Assembly: GCA_001801025.1 (NCBI GenBank)
Contig: MGWO01000007.1
Location: 620,001 to 684,000, forward strand
Direction: 5' to 3'
DNA length: 64,000 bases
From: Gallionellales bacterium GWA2_54_124
Lineage (GTDB): Bacteria > Pseudomonadota > Gammaproteobacteria > Burkholderiales > Gallionellaceae
Below, piece by piece: positions 1-8,751 of the stretch. Made by a program: the position numbers and the translations under genes. Position 1 is the first letter of the stretch; each line of letters starts with the position of its first letter. Under the pieces are notes generated by a model. The model searched no databases. It saw only the letters and a list, made by a program, of their open reading frames with translations, and was not told the origin of the DNA.

Positions 1-443
<443 letters not shown>

Positions 444-444
444 C

Positions 445-1086
445 GTGTTGTGGATTTTTGATCTGGACAACACGCTGCATGATGCGGGTGCGCATATCTT
501 TCCGCACATCAACCGCAGCATGACCGCCTATCTTCAGGAGCATCTGCAACTGTCCGAAGCCGATGCGAACGCGTTGCGTCAGCACTACTGGCACCGCTAC
601 GGCGCAACATTGAGCGGCTTGATGCGCCATCACGGCACCGATCCCGATCACTTCCTGTATCACACGCATCAGTTTCCTCAGCTGGAGCGCATGGTGGTTC
701 GCGCCCCCCGGCTGCGTGCGGTGTTGCGCAGCCTGCCCGGCAAAAAAGTCGTTTTTTCGAATGCGCCGCGGCATTACGCGCTGGCGGTTTTGAAATTGCT
801 GAAGGTGGCGGATCTGTTCGATGATGTTATCGCGGTCGAGCATACGCGCTACCGTCCTAAGCCTGATTTTTACGGGTTCAGGCACGTGATGCGCCGTCAT
901 CGGGTTCGGGCATCGCACTGCGTGATGGTTGAAGACAGTCTGGAAAATCTGCAGGCGGCTAAGCGACTGGGGATGCAGACAGTCTGGGTTAATGCCGGCA
1001 ACAGGTATCCTGTCTGTGTGGATGTGAAGATCAGCGATATAGTGCAACTGCCGGGTGCCGTTCATCGTCTGCCCGGACATTTTTAA
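445..1086 (+). CDS. HAD-family pyrimidine 5'-nucleotidase-like hydrolase
   Basis: A 213-residue HAD-superfamily phosphatase with a GTG start one base after argB. Motif I, DLDNTLHDAG, is at residues 5-14; its two aspartates are the nucleophile and acid/base. Motif II is VFSNAPRHY near residue 105, motif III the lysine in RPKPDFYGF near 138, and motif IV the acidic VEDSLENL near 160. The DxDNTL-HDA start and the length match the Sdt1/pyrimidine 5'-nucleotidase subgroup, which dephosphorylates nucleoside monophosphates or related phosphates. The substrate here is not known. The tight spacing to argB suggests shared expression rather than an arginine role. Confidence 0.85.
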   Translation: MLWIFDLDNTLHDAGAHIFPHINRSMTAYLQEHLQLSEADANALRQHYWHRYGATLSGLMRHHGTDPDHFLYHTHQFPQLERMVVRAPRLRAVLRSLPGKKVVFSNAPRHYALAVLKLLKVADLFDDVIAVEHTRYRPKPDFYGFRHVMRRHRVRASHCVMVEDSLENLQAAKRLGMQTVWVNAGNRYPVCVDVKISDIVQLPGAVHRLPGHF

Positions 1087-1094
1087 GGATCCCC

Positions 1095-2207
1095 ATGATA
1101 CTGATATTAAGTTCGACTGTTTCCGAAAAACCGCAGGAGTATCAGGCACTGCTCTCGCATCTGGCGGGTTTGCCCGGAATCCAGACGCGCGTGCATGTGG
1201 AGCGCGGCGATGAACAGAGCGTCACGGAGCTCTATTTAATCGGCAATACAAAGCAGCTTGATATTGCGGATATGCAAAGCCTGCCGGGCGTTGAGCGCGT
1301 TGTGCGCGTCTCGGAGGACTATCGCATTTTGGGCCGCCATAAAGACGATCAGCGCCCCACCCATTTTGAATATAACGGCGTGCGTTTCGGTCAGGACACC
1401 CTGAATGTCTTTGCAGGTCTGTGTGCGGTGGATAATCGCGAACACGTCGAGATCATGCTCAAAGCCTTGCGGGATAACGGGCAGGTCTGCACCCGGATGG
1501 GCGCCTACAAGCCGCGCACCAGCCCGTATGCCTTTCAGGGGCACGGCAAGAATTGTTTGCCTTACGTGTTCGAACTGGCAGGGAAGTATGGCATTCGTGT
1601 CATGGCGATGGAAATCACCCATGAGTCTCATGTCGATGAAATCAACGAGGCGCTGCATCAGACGGGCGAGGCCACCGGCGTGATGCTGCAAATCGGCACG
1701 CGCAATACGCAAAATTTCGAATTGCTCAAAATTGTCGGCCGCCAGACCAAGATGCCGGTGCTGCTCAAACGCGGATTCGGCATTACGCTCGACGAATCGC
1801 TCAATGCGGCGGAGTATCTGGCGTCCGAAGGCAATCGCAATGTGGTGTTCTGTCTGCGCGGTATGAAGACGAATATGGCCGATCCGCACCGGAATTTTGT
1901 CGATTTCGCGCATGTGCCGGTGGTCAAGCGTCTAACGCGCATGCCGGTGTGCGTCGATCCGTCTCACTCGGTCGGATCCCGTGCCGCCTCCCCCGATGGC
2001 ATCATGGATATGATGCACGTGACGGCTCAGGGTGTACTGGCAGGTGCGAATATGGTGCTGGTAGACTTTCACCCTCAACCGCCTAAGGCGCTGGTGGACG
2101 GCCCGCAAGCCATGCTGCTTAACGAATTACCTTATTTTCTGGAAGATGTGCAGATTGCAAGGGATGCATATCTTGCCAGGGTCGCGTTGCGAGAGCGCCA
2201 GAACTAG
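1095..2207 (+). CDS. aroF: 3-deoxy-7-phosphoheptulonate synthase (DAHP synthase, type I-beta)
   Basis: Condenses phosphoenolpyruvate and erythrose 4-phosphate to DAHP, the entry step of the shikimate pathway. The 370 residues comprise an N-terminal ferredoxin-like domain of about 80 residues (MILILSSTVSEKPQE...) followed by the TIM-barrel catalytic domain, the arrangement of Thermotoga-type I-beta enzymes. Catalytic-domain landmarks are GAYKPRTSPYAFQG near residue 135, QIGTRNTQNFELL near 200, LLKRGFG near 220 and CVDPSHSVG near 290. The usual arginine-asparagine motif GARNMQN reads GTRNTQN here. It starts 8 bp after the HAD gene with GGAT upstream of ATG. The N-terminal domain in this subgroup commonly serves feedback control by aromatic products. 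Confidence 0.92.
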   Translation: MILILSSTVSEKPQEYQALLSHLAGLPGIQTRVHVERGDEQSVTELYLIGNTKQLDIADMQSLPGVERVVRVSEDYRILGRHKDDQRPTHFEYNGVRFGQDTLNVFAGLCAVDNREHVEIMLKALRDNGQVCTRMGAYKPRTSPYAFQGHGKNCLPYVFELAGKYGIRVMAMEITHESHVDEINEALHQTGEATGVMLQIGTRNTQNFELLKIVGRQTKMPVLLKRGFGITLDESLNAAEYLASEGNRNVVFCLRGMKTNMADPHRNFVDFAHVPVVKRLTRMPVCVDPSHSVGSRAASPDGIMDMMHVTAQGVLAGANMVLVDFHPQPPKALVDGPQAMLLNELPYFLEDVQIARDAYLARVALRERQN

Positions 2208-2364
2208 TTGTGGCTGTTGCGCTTTAAATGCTTTTAATTTGCTATATTCGGTAATTATTTTGTAACAAACGCTTGCAATTTGAGTATTAGTTGACTGGAG
2301 AGAGCCTGCGCAATATCATGCGATTGCGTAAATTTTTTGAAACATCACTAGGGAGATTGCGATC

Positions 2365-2736
2365 ATGGTAGAAGAAAAGAAGAGTCCAGCCGCCAAAAAA
2401 GTGGTTGCCAGTAAAATTGCGGCAGATAGTGAAGTGAAAGTCAAAAAAGTAGCCGCAAAAAAGGCGCCCGCAGCCAAAACGGTTGAAGCCGCCGTATGGC
2501 CATTTCCCGAGGTTGAAAAGGCTGCAGCACCGGCTAAGAAAGTTGCTGCAAAAAAGGCAGCTCCTAAGGCCAAAGCGGCAGAGAAGCAAATCATTGCGCA
2601 ACCTTCCGCACAGGAGCGTTACCGCATGGTTGAAACCGCTGCGTATTACATCGCCGAGCGCTCTGGTTTTCAGGGTTGCACGACAGATCACTGGGCGGCA
2701 GCAGAGCTGGAAATTGCAAGCAAGCTAGCCAGTTAA
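2365..2736 (+). CDS. Lysine/alanine-rich DUF2934 protein (histone H1-like tail)
   Basis: A 123-residue protein in two parts. Residues 1-80 are low-complexity and very basic, built from KKVAAKKAP- and AAPAKKVAAKKA-like repeats reminiscent of histone H1-like and AlgP-type bacterial proteins. Residues 83-123 carry a DUF2934 domain (ERYRMVETAAYYIAERSGF ... DHWAAAELEI). A good ribosome site, GGGAG, lies 9 bp before the ATG at 2365. It stands alone between a 157-bp upstream gap and a strong terminator. The tail suggests nucleic-acid binding, but the function of DUF2934 is unknown to me. No signal peptide or membrane segment is seen. Confidence 0.85.
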   Translation: MVEEKKSPAAKKVVASKIAADSEVKVKKVAAKKAPAAKTVEAAVWPFPEVEKAAAPAKKVAAKKAAPKAKAAEKQIIAQPSAQERYRMVETAAYYIAERSGFQGCTTDHWAAAELEIASKLAS

Positions 2737-2755
2737 TATCGTAATGTCGATTTTT

Positions 2756-2790
2756 AAAAAGCCGCATGGGTGATAACCATGCGGCTTTTT
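2756..2790 (+). terminator. Rho-independent terminator after the DUF2934 gene
   Basis: Stem GCCGCATGG (2761-2769) pairs with CCATGCGGC (2777-2785) around a 7-base loop and is followed by TTTTT. Five A residues precede the stem, so it could work in both directions. Confidence 0.9.
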
Positions 2791-2883
2791 AATGCTTGAG
2801 CGGGTGCCGGGTGGAAACAGGCACCGCTAACCAGTAGCTGTGCTATCTTTACGCAATGTTCCCGGACGCTTTTATTTGATGCC

Positions 2884-3822
2884 ATGAGCCTGTTTTCGTT
2901 GATTGTCGCGCTGTTGCTCGAACAGCTCAAGCCGCTGCATACTCGCCAGAACCTGAGTGGCTGGTTGTCAGGTTATCTTGAGTATTTTCAGCATCACTTT
3001 AACTCCGGTGAATACAGCCACGGCAAGGCCGCCTGGTGGCTGGCGATTTCCCCCCTTTTCTTGGGCGCAACAGCCGTGTTCTGGGGACTGTATTACCTGC
3101 ACCCGATACTTGCGCTGCTGTTTAATATACTGGCGCTGTATCTGAGTTTTGGCTTTGGCCGGTTTAGCCATGGATTCACCGATATTCAGCAGGCGTTGCA
3201 GAGCGGCAAGCTGGTCGAGGCGCGCGCAATGCTCTCGGCTTTATGCGGCAAGCCGGTGGAGGAACTCAGTGCCGATCAAGTCGCTTGCGTGACGATCGAA
3301 ACGTCGCTGCTTGCCGCGTTGCAGCATCTGTTTGGCGTGATTGTCTGGTTCGTCATTTTCAGCCTGTCAGGTGCGGGAGGTGCGGCGGGAGCTTTGTTGT
3401 ATTGTGCTGTGCGTACCTTGCGCACGCACTGGGCAGATGAGTTAAACGAAGATGACTCGAAATTCTGTGATTACGCCTGCCAGATGTCTGTGCGTATCGA
3501 ATGGTTACCTGTCAGGCTCACGGCTGCGACTTTCGCTATTGTCGGAAATTTCGAGGATACCGTGTATTGCTGGCGCTCTCAGGCTGCGACCTGGCCTGAC
3601 AGTGAAGCGGGAATATTGCTGGCCAGTGCCGCAGGCGCATCCGGCGTGCGTCTTGGCCTGCCTGTGATACAAAATGGCAAGCGTATGGAGCGCGCTGAGC
3701 TGGGTGTCGGAGATAAAACAGGCGCAGCGGCTCTGCAATGTACCGTTCGCTTGGTGTGGCGTTCGGTGCTGTTCATGATCGTGATGCTGTTCATGCTGAC
3801 TTTGGCGAGTCTGCTGCACTAA
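2884..3822 (+). CDS. CobD/CbiB-family integral membrane protein
   Basis: A 312-residue polytopic membrane protein with hydrophobic segments near residues 3-18, 48-68, 70-92, 145-165 and a last one at 290-310. The N-terminal MSLFSLIVALLLEQLKPL and the FxRFSHGFTDIQ region resemble the CobD/CbiB family, whose true members attach aminopropanol to cobyric acid in cobalamin synthesis. No other cobalamin gene is nearby, and this solitary form is common in betaproteobacteria and may have an AmpE-like or unrelated job. Family membership is likely, cobinamide synthesis is not shown. It meets the efflux operon tail to tail with a 7-bp gap. No strong ribosome site precedes the ATG. Confidence 0.75.
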   Translation: MSLFSLIVALLLEQLKPLHTRQNLSGWLSGYLEYFQHHFNSGEYSHGKAAWWLAISPLFLGATAVFWGLYYLHPILALLFNILALYLSFGFGRFSHGFTDIQQALQSGKLVEARAMLSALCGKPVEELSADQVACVTIETSLLAALQHLFGVIVWFVIFSLSGAGGAAGALLYCAVRTLRTHWADELNEDDSKFCDYACQMSVRIEWLPVRLTAATFAIVGNFEDTVYCWRSQAATWPDSEAGILLASAAGASGVRLGLPVIQNGKRMERAELGVGDKTGAAALQCTVRLVWRSVLFMIVMLFMLTLASLLH

Positions 3823-3829
3823 CAGCCTT

Positions 3830-5029
3830 CTATTCCGTTCTGAGCGCTTCTACCGGATCGAGTCTTGCGGCACGCCGGGCAGGGATGACGCCGGCCGCCA
3901 GACCGATGCTGACCGCTGAGAGTTCGGCCAGCACGGCGAACAGCCAGGGCGTGTGCACAGGCAGGGCGGGGATAAACAGGTGCAAACCCTGAGCAATCAC
4001 GACGCCCAGTGCCAGTCCTGCCAGTCCGCCTAAGGCGGATAGCAACATCGCCTCTCCCAGAAATAACGTCAGTACCTGATTTTCCCGCGCGCCCAGTGCG
4101 CGCAACAGGCCGATTTCTGCCGTTCTCTCACTGACCGCCATGGTCATGATGGTCAAAATCCCGACGCCGCCGACCAGGAGCGAAATGCCGCCCAACGCAC
4201 CCACAGCGAAGGTGATCACATCGAGCACGGAGCCTAATACTTCAAGCGCCTTTTCCTGAGGGATCAGCGTGAAGTCTTCTCGCCCGTGACGCTCTTTGAG
4301 CACGTTTGTGATGGCGCGCATGACGCCGTTCAGTTCTGCACTGGCTTTGTAACTGAGTTGAATTTCCATCAGCCCCGGGCGGTTGAATAATTCCAGCGCG
4401 CGAGCTGCCGGGATAAACACGGTGTCATCCATATCGAAGCCCAGCATCTGCCCCTTGGATTCCATGACGCCAATGATCCGGTAGCGCTGGCCGCCGATGC
4501 GCAGATAGCTGCCGAGCGGATTTTGGCCGGTGAATAATTCCTGACGGACTTTCGATCCCAATACCACCTGCGCGCGCGCCTGGCTCGGATCATCGTCGGG
4601 CAAAAAGCTGCCGCTCTGCATCCGGCTTGAGAGCACCTGCGGCAGGTCGTGTCCGGCACCGATGACGGTGGTGCGGCGCGTTTTTCCATTGGCGCGCAGT
4701 TCGGCGTTGCCGGTCACGCTGGGATTGACGTATTCGACATTGGGTAAGTGGCGCAAGGCCTCTGCGTCTTCGATGGAAATCGTTCTGACCGAACCGAAGA
4801 TGCCCGCGTTGCCGCCCTGGGTCTGCGTCTTACCTGGTTGAATGGCGATCAAGTTGGTGCCGAACTGGGAAAATTCACTCAGTACGAACTGATGCAACCC
4901 TTCGCCGATTGAGGTGAGCAGGATGACGGCCGTGATACCGATCGCGATGCCGAGCGCGGTCAGAAAACTGCGCATCCGGTAGGCTAAAAAACTCGACGTC
5001 GTTAAACGGATGAGATCGGGGAGTCGCAT
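3830..5029 (-). CDS. MacB-like ABC transporter permease (second permease)
   Basis: A 399-residue inner-membrane permease with the MacB/FtsX plan: one N-terminal membrane segment (about residues 15-38, FLTALGIAIGITAVILLTSI), a periplasmic core domain of roughly 215 residues, then three C-terminal membrane segments (about 270-295, 325-345 and 355-380) separated by the VSERTAEIGLLRALGA cytoplasmic loop. It ends with PARRAARLDPVEALR, typical of this family. It follows the other permease by one base. Such permeases transmit ATP hydrolysis to periplasmic conformational change and, with an adaptor and an outer-membrane channel, expel substrates from the periplasm. No outer-membrane factor is encoded here. 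Confidence 0.88.
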   Translation of the reverse strand: MRLPDLIRLTTSSFLAYRMRSFLTALGIAIGITAVILLTSIGEGLHQFVLSEFSQFGTNLIAIQPGKTQTQGGNAGIFGSVRTISIEDAEALRHLPNVEYVNPSVTGNAELRANGKTRRTTVIGAGHDLPQVLSSRMQSGSFLPDDDPSQARAQVVLGSKVRQELFTGQNPLGSYLRIGGQRYRIIGVMESKGQMLGFDMDDTVFIPAARALELFNRPGLMEIQLSYKASAELNGVMRAITNVLKERHGREDFTLIPQEKALEVLGSVLDVITFAVGALGGISLLVGGVGILTIMTMAVSERTAEIGLLRALGARENQVLTLFLGEAMLLSALGGLAGLALGVVIAQGLHLFIPALPVHTPWLFAVLAELSAVSIGLAAGVIPARRAARLDPVEALRTE

Positions 5030-5030
5030 G

Positions 5031-6239
5031 TCAGCGTCCTGCTAAGGCGGTCACAGGGTCTAATTGTGCAGCGCGGCGCGCAGGCCAGACGCTGAATAGG
5101 ATGCCGGTGCCGAGCGACGTTGCGACCGCCGCTAACACGGCCCACCAGGGGGCCGCGACCGGCAGGGACGGGTACAGGCGCGCGATGACCAGTACGCCGG
5201 CTTCGCCTATCACGAGACCTGTGATGCTGCCGATGCCCGAGAGCAGGACGGCTTCGGTAAAGAACAGGGTGCGGATTTTGGCCGCCGGTGCGCCCAGCGC
5301 CTTGAGCAGGCCGATTTCCTGCACCCGTTGCGAGACCGCGATCAGCATCACGTTCATGATCAGGATGCCGGCCACCGCCAGACTGATAGCGGCGATGCCG
5401 CCGACTGCCAGCGTCAGTGCGCGCAGGATGCGATCGAAGGTGGCGAGTACGGCATCTTGCGTGACGACGGTGACATCTTTTTCGCCGTTGTGGCGCGCAA
5501 ACAGGATAGTTTCGGTATCTTTTCTGGCCTGTTCGATGCTGTCACGGCTTTTTGCCTCGACCAGAATGCGGAACAGCCCCGAGGTATTGAACAGCATATG
5601 AGCCGATGCGACCGGCACGATGACGATTTCGTCGGTATTAAACCCCATCGATTCGCCCTGGCGGCTCAGGATGCCGATCACCCGGAAACGCCGATCGCCC
5701 AGCCGGACCCAGGCACCCACACCGGATTCCTTGCCGAACAATTCGCTGTTAATCTTTGCGCCCAGCACGCAGACCGATTCGCTGGCATGCACATCCCCCG
5801 GTGGCAGAAAGCGCCCGCGTCCCAGTGTCATGTGGCGCACGGTCATGAGATCCGCCGTCGAACCCAGTACAATCACTTCGCGGTTCTTTGCATCCTTTGA
5901 AATCTGCGAGGAGCCGACAGTCAGCGGCGCGATGCGCCCCACCGAGCGGCTCCGGAGCAGGGCTTCGGCGTCATCCAGCGAGAGTTCACGGGGAATTTGA
6001 CCCAGCAGCATGCCAGGACCGATGCCGGCCGTTTCGGTGCGACCGGGGAACACCAGTACCAGATTAGTGCCCAGAGAGGAGAATTGATTGATCACATAGC
6101 GGCGTGCGCCTTCACCTAAGGCGGTGAGCACCACCACGGCCGCGACGCCGATCGACATTGCGAGGATCATCAACAGGGTTCTTGTCCTGCTGCCCTGCAA
6201 GCTTACTGCGGCAAACTGCACGACATCGAGGTATCTCAT
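5031..6239 (-). CDS. MacB-like ABC transporter permease (first permease)
   Basis: A 402-residue permease of the same plan as its downstream neighbour: membrane anchor at about residues 18-40, a periplasmic MacB core domain, and three C-terminal membrane helices around VSQRVQEIGLLKALGAP, ending PARRAAQLDPVTALAG. The two permeases are clearly homologous but diverged, so they probably form a heterodimer using one shared ATPase. The ATG overlaps the stop of the ATPase gene by 4 bp, indicating translational coupling. MacB proper fuses ATPase and permease in one chain; here they are separate. Confidence 0.88.
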   Translation of the reverse strand: MRYLDVVQFAAVSLQGSRTRTLLMILAMSIGVAAVVVLTALGEGARRYVINQFSSLGTNLVLVFPGRTETAGIGPGMLLGQIPRELSLDDAEALLRSRSVGRIAPLTVGSSQISKDAKNREVIVLGSTADLMTVRHMTLGRGRFLPPGDVHASESVCVLGAKINSELFGKESGVGAWVRLGDRRFRVIGILSRQGESMGFNTDEIVIVPVASAHMLFNTSGLFRILVEAKSRDSIEQARKDTETILFARHNGEKDVTVVTQDAVLATFDRILRALTLAVGGIAAISLAVAGILIMNVMLIAVSQRVQEIGLLKALGAPAAKIRTLFFTEAVLLSGIGSITGLVIGEAGVLVIARLYPSLPVAAPWWAVLAAVATSLGTGILFSVWPARRAAQLDPVTALAGR

Positions 6240-6910
6240 GATTCGATCTGGCTGATGATCTGCCCGTCTACCATGTGCAGCTGGCGTTTTGCGCGTCCGC
6301 CGATGACAGGGTCGTGAGTGACGAGGATCAGGGTGACTTGCTGTTCTGTCAGCTGCTCGAGCAAATTGATGACTTCGCGTCCCGTGGCCTGATCAAGGTT
6401 GCCTGTCGGCTCATCGGCCAGCAGCACGGAAGGATGCATGCTGGTGGCGCGTGCAATCGCCACGCGCTGCCGCTGTCCGCCTGAGAGTTGGTCTGGCCGG
6501 TGATCGGCACGTTCGGTCAGGCCGTAATTGTCCAGTAATTGCGCAACGCGCCTGCGTCTCTCATCTACCGGTATGCCGGCCAAAATCAGCGGCAACTCGA
6601 TGTTCATTGCGGCGGAGAGGCGCGGCACCAGATGGAAGGATTGAAATACGAAGCCGATTTTTTCGCTGCGCACGCGCGCCTGTTGTTCGTCATTGAGCGC
6701 GGTGACATTGCCGCCGTCCAGTTTGTAGATGCCAGAACTTGGCCGATCCAGCAGGCCGATCAGATTGAGCAGGGTGGATTTTCCCGAGCCTGAGGGGCCC
6801 ATGATGGAAACATAATCTCCGTCCGCGATGGATAAGTCGATGTTGCGCAGTGCGGAGACGGTTTGCCCGCCGACGACGAAGCTGCGACTGACGTCACTTA
6901 GCTGTATCAT
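6236..6910 (-). CDS. ABC transporter ATP-binding protein (LolD/MacB type)
   Basis: A 224-residue cytoplasmic ATPase. Walker [10 protein letters not shown] begins near residue 38, the Q-loop is FVFQSFHL near 90, the signature [14 protein letters not shown] is near 142, Walker [13 protein letters not shown] near 162 and the switch histidine in LVTHD near 197. The DEPTGNLD form marks the MacB/LolD/FtsE group. It overlaps the adaptor gene upstream and the permease gene downstream by 4 bp each, so all four proteins of this operon are likely made in step. The substrate cannot be read from sequence. Confidence 0.93.
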   Translation of the reverse strand: MIQLSDVSRSFVVGGQTVSALRNIDLSIADGDYVSIMGPSGSGKSTLLNLIGLLDRPSSGIYKLDGGNVTALNDEQQARVRSEKIGFVFQSFHLVPRLSAAMNIELPLILAGIPVDERRRRVAQLLDNYGLTERADHRPDQLSGGQRQRVAIARATSMHPSVLLADEPTGNLDQATGREVINLLEQLTEQQVTLILVTHDPVIGGRAKRQLHMVDGQIISQIES

Positions 6911-8061
6911 TTTGTTTGTACTTTTGCGCCCGCTTTGACGCCGGCCTGGTCGAGTGTCAGCACGATCTGATCGCCCTCATTGAGCCCTTTGGTGATCTCG
7001 GTCTGCTCCCAGTTGCTAAGGCCGGTTGCGACGGTTCTTGCTTCGAGCACGCCGTCCGCTCTGTAGAGCAGCACGCGATTGCCTTCGAGCAGGGTTTGGG
7101 TGGGGATGCGCAGCACGTTTTGGTGCGTGCTGTGCACGATTTCAACATCCGCACTGTAGCCGACCAGCAGGTTTTCGGCGGTCGGGGGCGCTGTAAAATC
7201 GACCTCCACTTCCACGGTGCGCGCCTGCTTTTCCAGCTCCAGTACATAGGGGGCGACGCGTTTGACGCGGCCGGAGAACGATTTTCCCTTGATTGCGTCG
7301 AGCGTAATGCGGGTGAGTTGTCCTGTCTTGATCCGGGCTGCATCCACCTCGTCGATAGGTGCGCTGATAAACAAGCAGCGGTCATCAATCAGGTCTATCG
7401 CAGGTGGCGTTGGAATGCCGGGCGGGGAGGGCGTCGCGTATTCGCCTAATTCACCGCTGATGTCGGCAACGATGCCGTCGAAGGGCGCGCGCAGCACCAT
7501 ACGGTCGAGAGTCGCGTTCGCGGCCGTAATGCGTGATTTGCTCTGTTCGATCTGGCTGATGGCGGCCTCACAGCCGGCACGGGCCACCCGTGCGGCGGAG
7601 ATGCGCTGATCCAGTCCCTCGTTGGAGATGAAGCCTTTTGCATGCAACTGGCGCGAGCGTCCGGCTTCCTTTTCAGCCAAATCCGCTTGCAGGCAGGATT
7701 GTCTGGACAACGTCCGGGATGTGACGAGCTGTTCACGCGCGAGACCTGACTGCGCCTCTAGATCGTTGTTCCAGAGTTCCAGCAGGATTTGATGGGCTTT
7801 GACCCGTTCGCCTTTTTTGACGAGCAGGTGTGCAATCTGACCGCCCGACGGGGCGGAGAGTTTTGCCCGATGACAGGCTTTGACTGTGCCAGCGCGCGTA
7901 TTGCTGACGGTCGCCTCGACTGTGCCGCGGGTGACTTTGATTAACTGAACCTGAGGCAGGGCGGGGCGTGTGAAGTACCAGACGGTCAGCGCCAACAACA
8001 GCAACCCCGCAAGCGTTGGCAATATCCAGATATTTCGCTGCACTTGCTGAGCATTGGTCAT
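6907..8061 (-). CDS. HlyD/MacA-type periplasmic adaptor (membrane fusion protein)
   Basis: A 384-residue adaptor that links inner-membrane permease to an outer-membrane exit duct. An N-terminal membrane anchor (about residues 10-30) is followed by a lipoyl-like half (AKLSAPSGGQIAHLLVKKGERVKAHQ), an alpha-helical hairpin (about 95-185), the second lipoyl half (LRAPFDGIVADISGELGEY) and beta-barrel/membrane-proximal domains. First gene of the operon MFP-ATPase-permease-permease. The ATG at 8061 has a GGGGG stretch close upstream. The 579 bp before it contain an 11-bp inverted repeat that could be its control site. Similarity to MacA suggests macrolide, peptide or lipid-like cargo, unproven. Confidence 0.88.
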   Translation of the reverse strand: MTNAQQVQRNIWILPTLAGLLLLALTVWYFTRPALPQVQLIKVTRGTVEATVSNTRAGTVKACHRAKLSAPSGGQIAHLLVKKGERVKAHQILLELWNNDLEAQSGLAREQLVTSRTLSRQSCLQADLAEKEAGRSRQLHAKGFISNEGLDQRISAARVARAGCEAAISQIEQSKSRITAANATLDRMVLRAPFDGIVADISGELGEYATPSPPGIPTPPAIDLIDDRCLFISAPIDEVDAARIKTGQLTRITLDAIKGKSFSGRVKRVAPYVLELEKQARTVEVEVDFTAPPTAENLLVGYSADVEIVHSTHQNVLRIPTQTLLEGNRVLLYRADGVLEARTVATGLSNWEQTEITKGLNEGDQIVLTLDQAGVKAGAKVQTK

Positions 8062-8640
8062 ACTACCCCCTGCAAAGTTTTCCGCCGGCTGGTTTCAGCG
8101 GCGGGCTATCTCAAAAAAACGGTCGGGCTGTTCTGGCGTGTCGAGTCATCCGGTGCCGACAGAGATGCTAAGCCTGAAACTCGTCTGCAATCCTTGTGAA
8201 TACTGCCTTAAATACGCGGTATTCACCGTGGTCAGTTGCCAGTATATCTCAAATGCCATGCCAAAAATTTGTTAGGGAAGCGCTGAATCAATCATCGTTG
8301 CGAGGCGTTGACCGCGCCCGGTGACTTGCTTGCCTCGACCTTGAATTCATCCGTATATCTTGCACCACTCATTTGCTTCACTTCTTTTTAGTTTCGACAT
8401 TATCAGCTGTCTACTAAAGCGGGTGAAGTCCAGTGCTGCCAGTGTGCGCTGAGGGAATCTTCTGGCCGTAGTAATAAGTGCCGTTACGGAGCTGGGAATA
8501 TTTGATCCTCACAGAGAGAATCGGGGAGAGTTTGTATGTCGCTATTGCGGCGATATCCCTTGAAGTATCCTAAAAGTATCTCAAGGGGCGCGGCTTAATA
8601 TTCGGTAACTTTATGATTCGTATGTGAAAGTTAAATCAAA
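8062..8640. other. Intergenic stretch without recognisable gene
   Basis: The region lies between the tRNA-Thr gene and the efflux operon (both minus strand). Short open frames here have no ribosome site or family likeness. Apart from the inverted repeat at 8196-8226, I see no promoter, RNA or repeat that I can defend. Confidence 0.5.
8196..8226. promoter_or_regulatory. 11-bp inverted repeat upstream of efflux operon
   Basis: GTGAATACTGC (8196-8206) and GCGGTATTCAC (8216-8226) are complementary with one G-T pair around a 9-base centre. It lies about 135 bp upstream of the adaptor start. There is no T-run on either side, so an operator or leader hairpin fits better than a terminator. Confidence 0.4.
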
Positions 8641-8716
8641 TGGTGCCGAAGATAGGAATCGAACCTACGACCTATTCGTTACGAGTGAATTGCTCTACCA
8701 ACTGAGCTACTTCGGC
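8641..8716 (-). tRNA. tRNA-Thr (CGT anticodon)
   Basis: A 76-base cloverleaf including an encoded CCA end. The acceptor stem is GCCGAAG with CTTCGGC, the D arm contains GCTCAGTTGGTAGAGC, the anticodon loop is CTCGTAA and the T arm GTAGGTTCGATTCCTAT. The anticodon CGU reads ACG. The anticodon stem closes with an A-C mismatch (positions 31-39). Confidence 0.95.
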
Positions 8717-8751
8717 ATAAATCATGTGCAATTATAGTTGAAAATCGGTGG

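Noticed and set aside
2884..3822. Cobalamin biosynthesis gene cobD as a firm call
   Set aside because: Family likeness only; no cobalamin genes nearby although NrdJ needs the cofactor.
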